Position numbers and translations under genes: made by a program. 64,000 bases of DNA from Arthrobacter liuii. GTDB lineage: Bacteria; Actinomycetota; Actinomycetes; Actinomycetales; Micrococcaceae. The stretch is from positions 1 to 64,000 of the forward strand of contig NZ_BMFW01000015.1 in NCBI RefSeq assembly GCF_014639275.1. The letters run 5' to 3'. Shown here in pieces: positions 52,443 to 61,499 of the stretch. Each line of letters begins with the position of its first letter. The first letter of the stretch is position 1. The notes under the pieces were generated by a model. That model was not told the origin of the DNA. It saw only the letters and a program-made list of their open reading frames with translations, and searched no databases.

Positions 52443-54061
52443 ATTTCAGCAAGTCGGAGACCGTAGCTGTACCGGGTCTTGGGAGCCGCCAGCTTGGGGA
52501 GCGAATTGATCGAGACAATCACGTACTGTGCCTGCACGGGCTCCGGGAGCGGCATGTTCAGGTCCGCGGAAGTGAAGCCGTTGGTTCCCACTGCCTTGGC
52601 GCCGTCGATGGAAGGCCGGTCATTCGTGTAAACGGTGATGTTGCCGCCCGATCCGCCAAGCTGGGAAAGCGTGATGGAAGAAATGGTTGCTGGGCTCTTC
52701 AGCTTCACCACGAGCGGAACACCCTGCGGGGCCAGGCCACCCCAGTTTTCCGAGGCGAATTCCATGTCAGACCAGTAGCTGGCGGCGTTCCCGTCATATG
52801 CCTTGACCAAGTCGCCATCGAAGGTGGCGGCAAAGTCGAAATTCCCCTGCCGGCTGATACTTTCAATAGCCGGAGGCACCGCGGGCGGCGCCGGAGGAGC
52901 TGCTTTCGTTGCCGGCGCTGAGGCCTGGGGCGGACTGGTGGTTACCGGCGCTGCCGTCGGTTTGGCCTGCGGTGCGGGCGTAAACAGGCTTCCCAGGTTC
53001 GTAACGGCAAAGATCAGGCCTGCGATGAGAACTACTGCCAGTAGACCGCCCACCAACCAGCGCATGGACCGGGGCTGTCCCTCGGACTCATCACGGTCAT
53101 CGTCATAGTCGTCACGATCAGCGAAGGACACACCGGCGGCAGCGGGTGCAGCCGCACGGGCGAAGAGGGCTGCCTTGCTCTTGACCGGACGAGTCTCCTG
53201 CTGGGCGGAGTCAGCGTCCTCGTAGTGGCCCTGCTCCCCAGACTGCGCATAGTCATCATCGGACCACCGGGAAACCTTCGGCTTGGTGTCCTCCACCGGC
53301 GACTGGGCTTTTGACTGCATGCTGCTTGAAGAAGTTGTATTGTTCGGACCGGTGTCCGCCTCTGTCGAGCCAGCGCGGCCGGACTTGAACGGCGCGCTAT
53401 TGGCCACAGGCTGCGCGGCGGTGGCATCAGGATCGATCCGGGATGCACCTGACGGGGCCTTGGAGGCGGCGGCAGCACTTGCGGCGCCCGCAGCGGCTCC
53501 AGCACCCGCAGCAGCCGGACCCGTGCGGCCCGTTGAAGCGGGCTGCTGGTCAGCGGGACGAACAGAAGGCCTGGGAGGTACCGCTGGAGCTGATCGGTAA
53601 GGATCAATCTGGCTGGGGTTTGAGCCGCCGTAATTGATGTACCCGGCCTCGACGTGGTCTTCCTCGTCGTAGGGCTCGGGCTCGTGGGACCGCGGCTGGC
53701 CAAAGATTTCACTGCCGAGCGTATCCGTGAAGAACGGTTCCACGTACGGCGGGCTGGGCGCCACCACCAGGTCCAGCAGATCGGCGGCGGAAGTGTGGTT
53801 GGTGATGAGGTAGGTGGCATCTTCTGTGACACCGAGGTCCAGGACCTGCACGGTGCCAGGGCGTTCGCCAGTGGCAACTTCGCGGGCGCTCTGCGCAACC
53901 TGTTCGGTGTTCTCCGGTCCGGCAACCAGGATGCTGACCGGGCGGTTGAGGACCTGGTCCACACCGTCCAGCACCAGATCGCGGTCGTGCGAGGCCAACA
54001 CTGTGGCGGTGACCTTGTAGCGGCCGCCAAGTACTGAACCGACATCGATCGGGTTGGACAC
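52430..54061 (-). CDS. Transmembrane protein with kinase N-lobe remnant, MurJ-linked
   Basis: The 543-residue protein starts like a Ser/Thr kinase N-lobe (VGSVLGGRYKVTATV, VLNRPVSILVAG, and YLITNHTSAADLLDLV at the hinge position) but has no H-R-D or D-F-G and no C-lobe. A ~200-residue disordered, Ala/Ser/Pro-rich part follows, then one transmembrane helix (WLVGGLLAVVLIAGLIFAV) and an outer ~130-residue beta-rich domain (ISRQGNFDFAATFDGDLVKAYDG, NYWSD-like segments) resembling discoidin/carbohydrate-binding folds. In mycobacteria the MurJ pseudokinase is fused to MurJ and binds FhaA; here it is a separate gene next to murJ. GTG start with GGAGG. Confidence 0.75.
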   Translation of the reverse strand: MSNPIDVGSVLGGRYKVTATVLASHDRDLVLDGVDQVLNRPVSILVAGPENTEQVAQSAREVATGERPGTVQVLDLGVTEDATYLITNHTSAADLLDLVVAPSPPYVEPFFTDTLGSEIFGQPRSHEPEPYDEEDHVEAGYINYGGSNPSQIDPYRSAPAVPPRPSVRPADQQPASTGRTGPAAAGAGAAAGAASAAAASKAPSGASRIDPDATAAQPVANSAPFKSGRAGSTEADTGPNNTTSSSSMQSKAQSPVEDTKPKVSRWSDDDYAQSGEQGHYEDADSAQQETRPVKSKAALFARAAAPAAAGVSFADRDDYDDDRDESEGQPRSMRWLVGGLLAVVLIAGLIFAVTNLGSLFTPAPQAKPTAAPVTTSPPQASAPATKAAPPAPPAVPPAIESISRQGNFDFAATFDGDLVKAYDGNAASYWSDMEFASENWGGLAPQGVPLVVKLKSPATISSITLSQLGGSGGNITVYTNDRPSIDGAKAVGTNGFTSADLNMPLPEPVQAQYVIVSINSLPKLAAPKTRYSYGLRLAEIKVQ

Positions 54062-54187
54062 GTGTTCCTCCTAGACTGTCCGGGATTGCCGGCCTCGATG
54101 ACGCAACCGCCGTTCAGGTACCGCGCACGGCGGGAACCTTGAATGCAACTACCCCTGTACCTGTTCGATCCTAGCCGATCCGCCCCG

Positions 54188-54212
54188 GGCGGCCGTGGAG
54201 AAGACGGCCGCC
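54188..54212. terminator. Hairpin between murJ and the kinase-lobe gene
   Basis: GGCGGCCGT (54188-54196) pairs perfectly with ACGGCCGCC (54204-54212) around a 7-base loop. There is no T-run, so partial termination or mRNA processing is as likely as full termination. Confidence 0.4.
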
Positions 54213-54226
54213 AAAGTACACCGGAG

Positions 54227-56368
54227 TCACTTTCTACGCCTGCGCCGCGTCTTGAAATACGGGTTCTCTCCGGCTTTCCCTTGGTAGGTCCGGCGGCCCG
54301 GCAGCGGAATTTGTTCGCTGAGCAGGCCGCCGCGGGCAGTGCCGGGCTGGTCCTCACCCGGCAGGTATGCGCCTTCGGCACCCTGGCCCGTGCCGCCGTC
54401 GTACGTGTCCTCACGGCGCGCCCCGCCCTCGGGATCCGGACCCGCACGGAAGGAGACGGCGTCGAATTCCCCGGATATCCGGGGAATCAGGCCCGTGTCC
54501 ACCGACGTGGTGGCCCGCTCCGGGCGGTGCCCGGAGGATCCGTCAACGGAAGAGGACGACGGCGTGTCCCCGGCTTCCTGAGCAGGGGCCTGGCTGCCGC
54601 GGCCAAACCTGCCCAGCAGGGGCCTAAGCATGTCGCTGAGCTCGGAAACCCGGAACAGCCTGAGCAGCAGGAAGTAGACGGCCAACATGACGGGCCCCAC
54701 GATGACCAGCGTCACCAGCGCCTGAAGGCGTCCGCTCCACGCGAAACCGTCCGGGGTGTAGCTGCCCATGAGCCACAGGGCGGCCGCGCCGGTGATCGCC
54801 GAGCCCAAGGCTGCGTACCCCATCCGGATGTAGGAATTGGCGATCCGCGCACCGTCCAGGTGGCCCAGCATGCGCCGCAGGAAGAACGCGCTGATGACCA
54901 CCGAAAGGATGTTGCCCACCATGTAGAGCACGGCGATGGCGTAGATGATGCGGCCCACCGGGAGGTACTGGATGGCGAATGCACCGGCCACGTACACCAC
55001 GGCCAGCAGCAGCTGCACATAGAACGGGGTGCGCGCGTCCTCGTTGGCGTAGAACACGCGGGACATCATGAAGTTGGCGCTCATGAACGGGGTGCTGAGG
55101 GCCAGGATGGTGAGCGTCTGGGCCAGCATGACGCCGTCCTGGCGCAGGCCGCCGGAGAAGAACATCCCCAGCGGACCGGCCAGGGCAAACAGCGCCAGGG
55201 CACCAAACACGGTAGCCACGGCCATGGTCCGCAGCCCGTGCGACAGGGCGTCCCGCAGCTCAGCGCGGTTGCCGTCCTGCGATGCCCGGGTCATGCGGTT
55301 GAACAGCACCGTGGCCAGGGACAGCGCGATGATGGAGTGCGGGAGCAGGTACAGCTGGCTGGCAACCTCGAGGACGGCGTTACCGGGAAGGGTGGATGCG
55401 GAGGGGTCGCCCGCCTGCTGCAACCGGATGCGTTCCGCGCCGGGAATGGTGGCGATGCGCATGACGTACAGGAAGGCCAGCTGCCCGACGGCGGCAGTCA
55501 GGAGCGTCCATACGCTCAGCCTGGCAGCGTGGCCGAGTCCCACGCCCCGCCAGCCGAACCGCGGACGGAGGCCGAGCTTCAGCCGGACGACCGGCACCAG
55601 CAGGATGGCTGTCTGGGACAGCACGCCGATGGTGGAGAAACCGGCCACCAGCAGCGTCTGCGTGGCGCCCCAGTTGTCCAGGGTGTGGGGGCTGAACTCG
55701 TTGGTGTCGAAGATCCAGATGAACATGCCCAGGCCGGCGATGGCCACCACGTTGTTAAGGATGGGTGCCCACATGGCGGGACCGAAGGCGCCGTTGGCAT
55801 TCAGGACCTGGGTGAGCAGGGCGTAGAGGCCGTAGAAGAAGATCTGCGGCAGGCACCAGAACGCGAACGTGACCGCCAGGGCCTTCTGCTGCGGCGAATA
55901 GCCCTGGGTGGTCAGCTCGATCACGCCCGGTGCCGCCAGGGTAACCAGCGCCGTCAAGCCGAACAGGAGCAGGACTGCCAGCGTCAGCAGCCGGCTGATG
56001 TAGTCCGCTCCCCTGTCCGGGGCCTTGCTGGCCTTGATGATCTGCGGGACCAGCACGGCATTGAACACGCCGCCGGCCACCAGGAGGAAGATCAGGTTGG
56101 GTAGGTTGTTGGCGTTAATGAATGTGTCATTGACCGTTGAGCCCAGGCCCAGGGCTGTGCCGAGCATCCAGGTCTTGCCGAAGCCCAGGAAACGCGAAAC
56201 GAGCGTCCCGGCGGCCATGATGGCGCTGGAACGGGTCTCGCTGACGCCGGCAGCTGCGGGCTCGGCAACGTCCGGGGCCGCCGGCTCCGGGGGCACGCCA
56301 TCGGGTGCCGCGTCATCGGGCCGGGCGGACCGGTCGGAAGGAAAGTTGGTAGCTGACATCGACTTCAT
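54227..56368 (-). CDS. murJ: Lipid II flippase MurJ
   Basis: The 713-residue membrane protein has the MviN/MurJ core of about 14 helices (VSRFLGFGKTWMLGTALGLGSTVNDTFINANNLPNLIFLLVAGG is the conserved start). It is preceded by a ~50-residue Ala/Pro leader and followed by a ~140-residue cytosolic, Gly/Arg/Ser-rich tail. MurJ moves lipid II across the membrane. It lacks the fused pseudokinase of mycobacterial MviN; the next gene supplies a kinase-lobe remnant instead. Confidence 0.95.
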   Translation of the reverse strand: MKSMSATNFPSDRSARPDDAAPDGVPPEPAAPDVAEPAAAGVSETRSSAIMAAGTLVSRFLGFGKTWMLGTALGLGSTVNDTFINANNLPNLIFLLVAGGVFNAVLVPQIIKASKAPDRGADYISRLLTLAVLLLFGLTALVTLAAPGVIELTTQGYSPQQKALAVTFAFWCLPQIFFYGLYALLTQVLNANGAFGPAMWAPILNNVVAIAGLGMFIWIFDTNEFSPHTLDNWGATQTLLVAGFSTIGVLSQTAILLVPVVRLKLGLRPRFGWRGVGLGHAARLSVWTLLTAAVGQLAFLYVMRIATIPGAERIRLQQAGDPSASTLPGNAVLEVASQLYLLPHSIIALSLATVLFNRMTRASQDGNRAELRDALSHGLRTMAVATVFGALALFALAGPLGMFFSGGLRQDGVMLAQTLTILALSTPFMSANFMMSRVFYANEDARTPFYVQLLLAVVYVAGAFAIQYLPVGRIIYAIAVLYMVGNILSVVISAFFLRRMLGHLDGARIANSYIRMGYAALGSAITGAAALWLMGSYTPDGFAWSGRLQALVTLVIVGPVMLAVYFLLLRLFRVSELSDMLRPLLGRFGRGSQAPAQEAGDTPSSSSVDGSSGHRPERATTSVDTGLIPRISGEFDAVSFRAGPDPEGGARREDTYDGGTGQGAEGAYLPGEDQPGTARGGLLSEQIPLPGRRTYQGKAGENPYFKTRRRRRK

Positions 56369-56419
56369 CGTCTCACCCGCGGGCTCTTAACACCGCAATG
56401 GCGACGGCGGCGTCCGGGG

Positions 56420-56968
56420 TTAGAGATGCCCAGGCAGGACCTCGCGGGCGAGGTCGGCGATGCGGCGTTCGTTGGGGAAGGACAGCTTCCGGGCCAGCTC
56501 CTGGATGGGCACCCAGGCCACATCAACGGCTTCCTGGTCGGGATCGTTCTCGATGGTGAGCTCGCCGCCCGTGGCGCGCAGGAGGTAATGGTGCACGGTC
56601 TTGTGGACCCGGTGGCCGCTGACAGTGAACCAGTAATCGATGCTGCCCAGCGGTGCCAGGATGATGCCCTCGATGCCGGTTTCCTCGGCAATTTCCCGGA
56701 CCGCTGCCTCTTCGTTGTTTTCCTTGCCTTCCGGATGGCCCTTGGGCAGGCACCATTCGAGGCGTCCGCCCCGGTTAAGGCGGGCGATAATCGCAACCCT
56801 CAATTCGGCGTCGGACGTGTCCACCACAACGCCGCCCGCCGAAACTTCCTCAACCGTGGGCAGCGACGCCGGTGCCGACTGCTGGGCAGGGGCAACGTGC
56901 GCTCCGATTGCCGACGGCAATGGAGCGTTTGTCCTCCTGCCTGGAGCGCTCGGTACTGGATGGGCCAT
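56420..56968 (-). CDS. NUDIX hydrolase
   Basis: The 182-residue protein has a ~40-residue Pro/Ala leader and a MutT-type domain with the full NUDIX box at GHPEGKENNEEAAVREIAEETGIEG (G-x5-E-x7-R-E-x2-E-E-x-G). The ATG at 56968 is the natural start; the frame extends to 57043. The gene order cca, NUDIX (divergent), murJ matches the mycobacterial locus (Rv3907-Rv3910). The substrate is unknown. Confidence 0.92.
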   Translation of the reverse strand: MAHPVPSAPGRRTNAPLPSAIGAHVAPAQQSAPASLPTVEEVSAGGVVVDTSDAELRVAIIARLNRGGRLEWCLPKGHPEGKENNEEAAVREIAEETGIEGIILAPLGSIDYWFTVSGHRVHKTVHHYLLRATGGELTIENDPDQEAVDVAWVPIQELARKLSFPNERRIADLAREVLPGHL

Positions 56969-57128
56969 GGAGTCCACTCTAACGACTGTTGCCCTCCCGT
57001 GATGACCGGAACATGACACCAACATGGACGGGATATGACGCACTTTCCGGCGCGGAACGTCAATCAGCGCGGATCGTGACGCTTTTTTGGACTGCCACGG
57101 CGCTGGTTTCTGCCAAGCTTAAGGAACT

Positions 57129-58637
57129 ATGTCGCACGCACACCACAAGATTGATTCCCACACTGTCGACTTCAAGGTGGACCCGGTGGTCCTGGAGCTC
57201 GGACAGCGCTTCGTGGACGCCGGCCACGAATTGTCCCTGGTGGGCGGTCCGGTGCGCGACCTGTTCCTTGGCCGGACCTCTCCCGACCTCGACTTCACCA
57301 CTGATGCCACCCCGGACCAGACCGTGGCACTGATCAAGAAGTGGGCAGACAACTTTTGGGAGATCGGCCGGGCCTTCGGCACCATCGGCATGCGCAAGGC
57401 CGGTTTCCAGATCGAGATCACCACCTACCGGGCCGAGGCCTACGATCCCGACTCCCGCAAGCCCGTGGTGGCGTTCGGCTCCTCGCTCACCGACGACCTG
57501 CTGCGCCGCGACTTCACCATCAATGCCATGGCGCTGAAGCTTCCCTCCATGGAACTGGTGGACCCGTTCGGAGGCGTCCGCGACCTGCACGCCTCCGTGC
57601 TGGCCACGCCGGGCGCGCCGGAAGCATCCTTCTCCGATGACCCCCTGCGGATGATGCGCGCCGCCCGGTTCGCCGCGCAGCTGGGAGTTTCCGTCCACGA
57701 CGACGTCCGGGATGCCATGACGCGCATGGCGGACCGGATCACCATCATTTCCGCGGAGCGGGTGCGGGACGAACTGGTCAAGCTGGTGTGCGGGGCCCTG
57801 CCGCGGGCGGGTGTGGATCTGCTGGTGGACACCGGCCTGGCCGAGCATGTGCTGCCCGAGGTTTCCGCCCTCCGCCTCGAATCCGACGAGCACCACCGCC
57901 ACAAAGACGTCTACCAGCACTCCCTGCAGGTCCTGGAACAGGCGGCCGGGCTTGAAACGGACGCGGAAGGGGCAGTGCCCGGGCCGGACTTCGTGCTGCG
58001 GTTCGCAGCCCTAATGCACGACGTCGGGAAGCCGGCTACCCGACGCTTCGAACCGGGCGGCGCGGTGAGCTTCCGCCACCACGACATGGTGGGTGCCAAG
58101 CTCACCACCAAGAGGATGAAGGCGCTGCGGTTCGACAACGACACCACCAAGGCCGTGGCACGCCTGGTGGAACTCCACATGCGTTTCTATGGCTATGGCG
58201 ACGCCGGCTGGAGCGACTCAGCCGTCCGGCGCTACGTCACCGATGCCGGGCCGCTGCTGGAACGGCTGCACCGGCTCACCCGCTCCGACGTCACTACCAG
58301 GAACCAGCGCAAAGCTGAACGCCTGGCCTTCGCCTACGACGACCTGGAATCCCGCATCGCCACGCTCCGCGAACAGGAGTCCCTGGACGCGGTGCGCCCG
58401 GACCTGGACGGAGCCCGGATCATGGCCCTGCTGCGGATCAAGCCGGGGCCTGTGGTGGGCCGCGCCTACAAATTCCTCCTGAATGAACGGATGGAACACG
58501 GACCGTTGCCCGCCGAAGAAGCGGAGGGGCGCCTGCTCCGCTGGTGGGCCGAACAGCCTGAATCAGCACCTGCCGGACCTGCGGCCGAAGCCTCTCCCGC
58601 CGTCGTCGAACCTTCACCCGTTGAGGAGTCCAAGTGA
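57129..58637 (+). CDS. cca: CCA tRNA nucleotidyltransferase
   Basis: The 502-residue class II enzyme has LVGGPVRDLFLGRTSPDLDFTTDA with the catalytic D-x-D, RRDFTINAMAL, DPLRMMRAARFAAQLG, and a C-terminal HD domain (HKDVYQHSLQVL, LMHDVGKPATR). It adds CCA to tRNA ends; tRNA-Ile and tRNA-Leu here lack an encoded CCA and need it. A short Ala/Pro/Glu tail ends the protein. Confidence 0.96.
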   Translation: MSHAHHKIDSHTVDFKVDPVVLELGQRFVDAGHELSLVGGPVRDLFLGRTSPDLDFTTDATPDQTVALIKKWADNFWEIGRAFGTIGMRKAGFQIEITTYRAEAYDPDSRKPVVAFGSSLTDDLLRRDFTINAMALKLPSMELVDPFGGVRDLHASVLATPGAPEASFSDDPLRMMRAARFAAQLGVSVHDDVRDAMTRMADRITIISAERVRDELVKLVCGALPRAGVDLLVDTGLAEHVLPEVSALRLESDEHHRHKDVYQHSLQVLEQAAGLETDAEGAVPGPDFVLRFAALMHDVGKPATRRFEPGGAVSFRHHDMVGAKLTTKRMKALRFDNDTTKAVARLVELHMRFYGYGDAGWSDSAVRRYVTDAGPLLERLHRLTRSDVTTRNQRKAERLAFAYDDLESRIATLREQESLDAVRPDLDGARIMALLRIKPGPVVGRAYKFLLNERMEHGPLPAEEAEGRLLRWWAEQPESAPAGPAAEASPAVVEPSPVEESK

Positions 58638-59218
58638 CCAGCCCCGCCTTTGCCCCGCGCCCCCAGCTCTGGATCCTCCGCCACGGTGAGACCGAATGGT
58701 CCAAGAGCGGGCAGTACACCGGCCTTACGGACCTCCCCCTGACGGTCGAAGGCGAGCAGCAGGCCGTGGAGGCCCGCAAGGTGCTGGACGGCGTCGACTT
58801 CGACCTGGTGCTCACCTCCCCGCTGCGGCGGGCCCGGCGGACAGCCGAACTCGCCGGCTTCCCCGAGGCCCGGCACGAACCGCTTGCCGTCGAATGGAAC
58901 TACGGCGACTACGAAGGCATCAGCTCGGACCTGATCCGCAAGGACAACCCCGATTACCTGATCTGGACCCACGGGGTGCCCAATGGTGAGACGCTGGACG
59001 AGGTTGCCGCGCGGGCGGACAAGATTATCGGTCGAATCCTGGAATCCGGCATGGACAATGTGCTGATCGTGGCGCATGGTCATTTCTCCCGCATCCTCAC
59101 CGCGCGATGGCTGGAACTTCCGCCTACGGAAGGCCGGCACTTCATCCTGGGGACGGCCAAGGTCTGCACGTTGGGATGGGATAAGAAGACGCCCGCTATT
59201 GTGCGCTGGGGTCTTTAA
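58634..59218 (+). CDS. Histidine phosphatase family protein
   Basis: The 194-residue protein has the RHG motif ILRHGETEWSKSGQYTG, then VLTSPLRRARRTAEL with the second Arg, EWNYGDYEGI, and the second His in IVAHGHFSRIL. Phosphoglycerate-mutase-type enzymes of this kind dephosphorylate sugars or cofactors; the true substrate is unknown. The GTG at 58634 overlaps the cca stop, so translation is coupled. Confidence 0.9.
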   Translation: MTSPAFAPRPQLWILRHGETEWSKSGQYTGLTDLPLTVEGEQQAVEARKVLDGVDFDLVLTSPLRRARRTAELAGFPEARHEPLAVEWNYGDYEGISSDLIRKDNPDYLIWTHGVPNGETLDEVAARADKIIGRILESGMDNVLIVAHGHFSRILTARWLELPPTEGRHFILGTAKVCTLGWDKKTPAIVRWGL

Positions 59219-59374
59219 ACCTTCTTTCCAAAGAATGTTTTTCCTTCTTTTCCAGAATTGCTGGTCATTCATGGAATCCTGCGGTACCTTTATTCCTGAC
59301 CCCATGGTGACCTGCCCGGGTCATGGACCGCATTGCAATTCACGCAGCGGACAGCAGAAAAGGAGGTTGGGACA

Positions 59375-59509
59375 ATGATGACTTTGACTGGCGAATGGAA
59401 TGCCCCCGTCAATGCGTTCCCTGCCTTTGCTGGTTCCGCGCGTGTGGCACCGGTCAGCTTCGGCTCAAGGCGGCCTGCCGCCTTGCCGGGTTTGCTGCAA
59501 CGCCGCTAA
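59375..59509 (+). CDS. Possible 44-aa peptide with a strong ribosome binding site
   Basis: AAAAGGAGG (59358-59366) stands 8 bases before ATGATG, the best Shine-Dalgarno in the region. The product MMTLTGEWNAPVNAFPAFAG... ends in a basic ...LPGLLQRR. No membrane helix and no known family. The strong RBS is the main evidence that it is real. Confidence 0.45.
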   Translation: MMTLTGEWNAPVNAFPAFAGSARVAPVSFGSRRPAALPGLLQRR

Positions 59510-59840
59510 CGGCACCAGCTCCCTGGGCACTGGACGCGCCCAAGACTTCCGCGTTGGCGCTTGGCCGCTGACCGCCGTCGACGTCCGGACCGCTGTGCTT
59601 CGTCGCGAGCCACCCGGAACAACCAATGGCGCAGCCCTCGCTTCGCGTCTGAACAAGTTCCCCGGTATAGCTTCCCGGCGTAGCCGGTGCACCCTTCATT
59701 TGTACATTTTTGTGCAATTTCTCTAATTCCTATTTGTGGAATTCATGCACCCTAATGCTGTGCCTCTGCGCACCTAGTTTCGGTGCAATTCCGCCGTGCA
59801 CTCTTCCGCGCCAAATTGCAAAGAGAGGAGGTGGCTCCCC

Positions 59841-59987
59841 TTGATACAAAGAATGATGGGACTCCTGTCCCGCCCGCTGCAGCGCCGCAGTTCCTTCAGT
59901 CCTGGTTCCTTCAACAGCGCCCTGCTGGAGCAGCATCGGAACGACGTCTTCGTGCTCATGCACCAGCAGTTGGGCGGCCTGCGCTGA
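59841..59987 (+). CDS. Possible 48-aa peptide with a strong ribosome binding site
   Basis: GAGGAGGT stands 8 bases before a TTG at 59841; an ATG at 59853 is in frame. The product MIQRMMGLLSRPLQRRSSFS... continues to ...EQHRNDVFVLMHQQLGGLR, a basic start and a helix-prone end. It shares an L-L-x-x-P/Q-R-R flavour with the preceding peptide. Family unknown; it ends 49 bases before the next gene. Confidence 0.5.
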   Translation: MIQRMMGLLSRPLQRRSSFSPGSFNSALLEQHRNDVFVLMHQQLGGLR

Positions 59988-60035
59988 CAGCCGGCCCCGG
60001 GCGCGGGGGAAGGGGCCGGCTGTAAGCTCGATGCC

Positions 60036-61499
60036 ATGCACGAGACTCAGCCGCCGGAGGATCAACGACGGCCCCGCATCGTGGTGCCCAGCCGCAGTGA
60101 TGGGCTGCTGCGGAATTTCACTGAGGTGGTTGGTGGCCCGCTGGGGGCCCGGACCGATCCCGGCCTGGTCTCCCCCGGTGTCTTTTCGGTGGAGCGGGTG
60201 CTTATTGTCCTCACGGCACTGGCAGCGCTGTTGGGGGTCCTGCTGAAGGGGTACTGCAGGGTCAACGGCTGGGAGACCCCCGCGCAGTTCTATGCCACGT
60301 GCTACTCGGACTTCCCGGAGCTGTTCCGCAACAGGGGCCTGGCGGAGGGGATCTTTCCCATCGTGGGCAGCGGCAGCCAGTTCGAATACCCAGTGCTCAT
60401 CGGGTTGATCGCGGGGGTGACGGCCTGGCTGGTGCCAGGCGGAGACGCCCAAGCGCGGGAACTGGCCTACTTCGACATCAACGCCGTGCTGCTGGCGGCC
60501 GTGGCCATGCTCACCGTGCTGGTGATTGCGCGCATGCCCGGCCGCCGCCCGTGGGACGCCGCAATGATGGCAGTGGCGCCGGGGATCGTGCTGGCCGGAA
60601 CCATCAACTGGGACCTGTGGGCTGCCTGCCTGCTCGCGGTGGGCATGTATTTTTTCGCCCGTCAGCGGCTCATTCCTGCTGGGGTCCTGGTCGGGCTGGC
60701 CACCGCCACCAAGCTCTACCCGGTGCTGGTGCTCGGGGCCATCCTGCTGCTCGCGGTACGCACGGGAAGATGGCGCCCGCTGCTGGTGACCGCCGGCAGT
60801 GCGGCTGCCACGTGGCTTGTGGTCAACCTGCCGTTCGCGGCCGCCAACCCTTCCGGCTGGGCCTATTTCTTCCAATACAGCGCCGACCGGGGAGCCGGGT
60901 ACAGCTCGGCCTGGTTCGCCTACAACCTGGTTGCGGAAAGGCTGGGCTGGCCGGCACTGGGCAGCGAAGCCGTCAGCGTCCTGTCCGCCGGGCTTTTTGT
61001 CGTGGCCTGCGCCGGCATTGCGGCTGTTGCCTTGACGGCCCGTCGCCGCCCGCGGCTGGCGCAACTCGCCTTCCTGGTAGTTGCGGCCTTCATCCTCACC
61101 AGCAAGGTCTATTCGCCCCAGTACGTGGTGTGGCTCATCCCGCTGCTGGCCCTTGCCAGGCCCCGCTGGCGCGACTTCCTGGTCTGGCAGGGTATCGAAG
61201 CCCTGCATTGGGCCGCAATATGGATGTACCTTGGACAGGTGACCAGCGCAGGTTCCTCCCAGCACAACCTGGATATGCCGTACTACGTCCTCGCCGTTGC
61301 CGCACATATGGCCGCGGTAGCGTACCTCATGGCCCGCGTCGTCTGGGATATCTACGACGCCACCTATGACCCCGTCCGCCGCCACCATCTCGATGATCCG
61401 CATGGCGGCCCTTTCGCCAATGCGCCGGACCGTTTCCGGCTGAATCCAGGGGGACCCGCGGCTGCACTCAGTCCATCGAAAGCCAGGTCGCATGCCTGA
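60036..61499 (+). CDS. Glycosyltransferase family 87-type membrane protein
   Basis: The 487-residue protein has about 10-11 helices. Motifs are FEYPVLIGLIAGVTAWLV, MYFFARQRLIPAGVLVGLATATKLYPVLVLGAILLL with the conserved K-x-Y/P block, and VYSPQYVVWLIPLLALARPRW. This matches the polyprenol-phosphate-mannose-dependent GT87/DUF2029 families. It may mannosylate a cell-envelope glycolipid. Its stop overlaps the next start by 8 bases. Confidence 0.85.
   Translation: MHETQPPEDQRRPRIVVPSRSDGLLRNFTEVVGGPLGARTDPGLVSPGVFSVERVLIVLTALAALLGVLLKGYCRVNGWETPAQFYATCYSDFPELFRNRGLAEGIFPIVGSGSQFEYPVLIGLIAGVTAWLVPGGDAQARELAYFDINAVLLAAVAMLTVLVIARMPGRRPWDAAMMAVAPGIVLAGTINWDLWAACLLAVGMYFFARQRLIPAGVLVGLATATKLYPVLVLGAILLLAVRTGRWRPLLVTAGSAAATWLVVNLPFAAANPSGWAYFFQYSADRGAGYSSAWFAYNLVAERLGWPALGSEAVSVLSAGLFVVACAGIAAVALTARRRPRLAQLAFLVVAAFILTSKVYSPQYVVWLIPLLALARPRWRDFLVWQGIEALHWAAIWMYLGQVTSAGSSQHNLDMPYYVLAVAAHMAAVAYLMARVVWDIYDATYDPVRRHHLDDPHGGPFANAPDRFRLNPGGPAAALSPSKARSHA

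Larger units (their letters stand above)
59219..60035. other. 817-bp region with two tiny ORFs in lower-GC DNA
   Basis: Apart from the two small frames listed separately, no gene is seen. The first ~90 bases and the stretch 59690-59800 are AT-richer than neighbouring DNA (for example TTTGTACATTTTTGTGCAAT). No hairpin terminator for the phosphatase gene is evident. Confidence 0.6.

Noticed and set aside
54143..56104. 653-aa plus-strand frame
   Set aside because: Antisense shadow of murJ; composition is His/Gln/Gly-rich without any domain.
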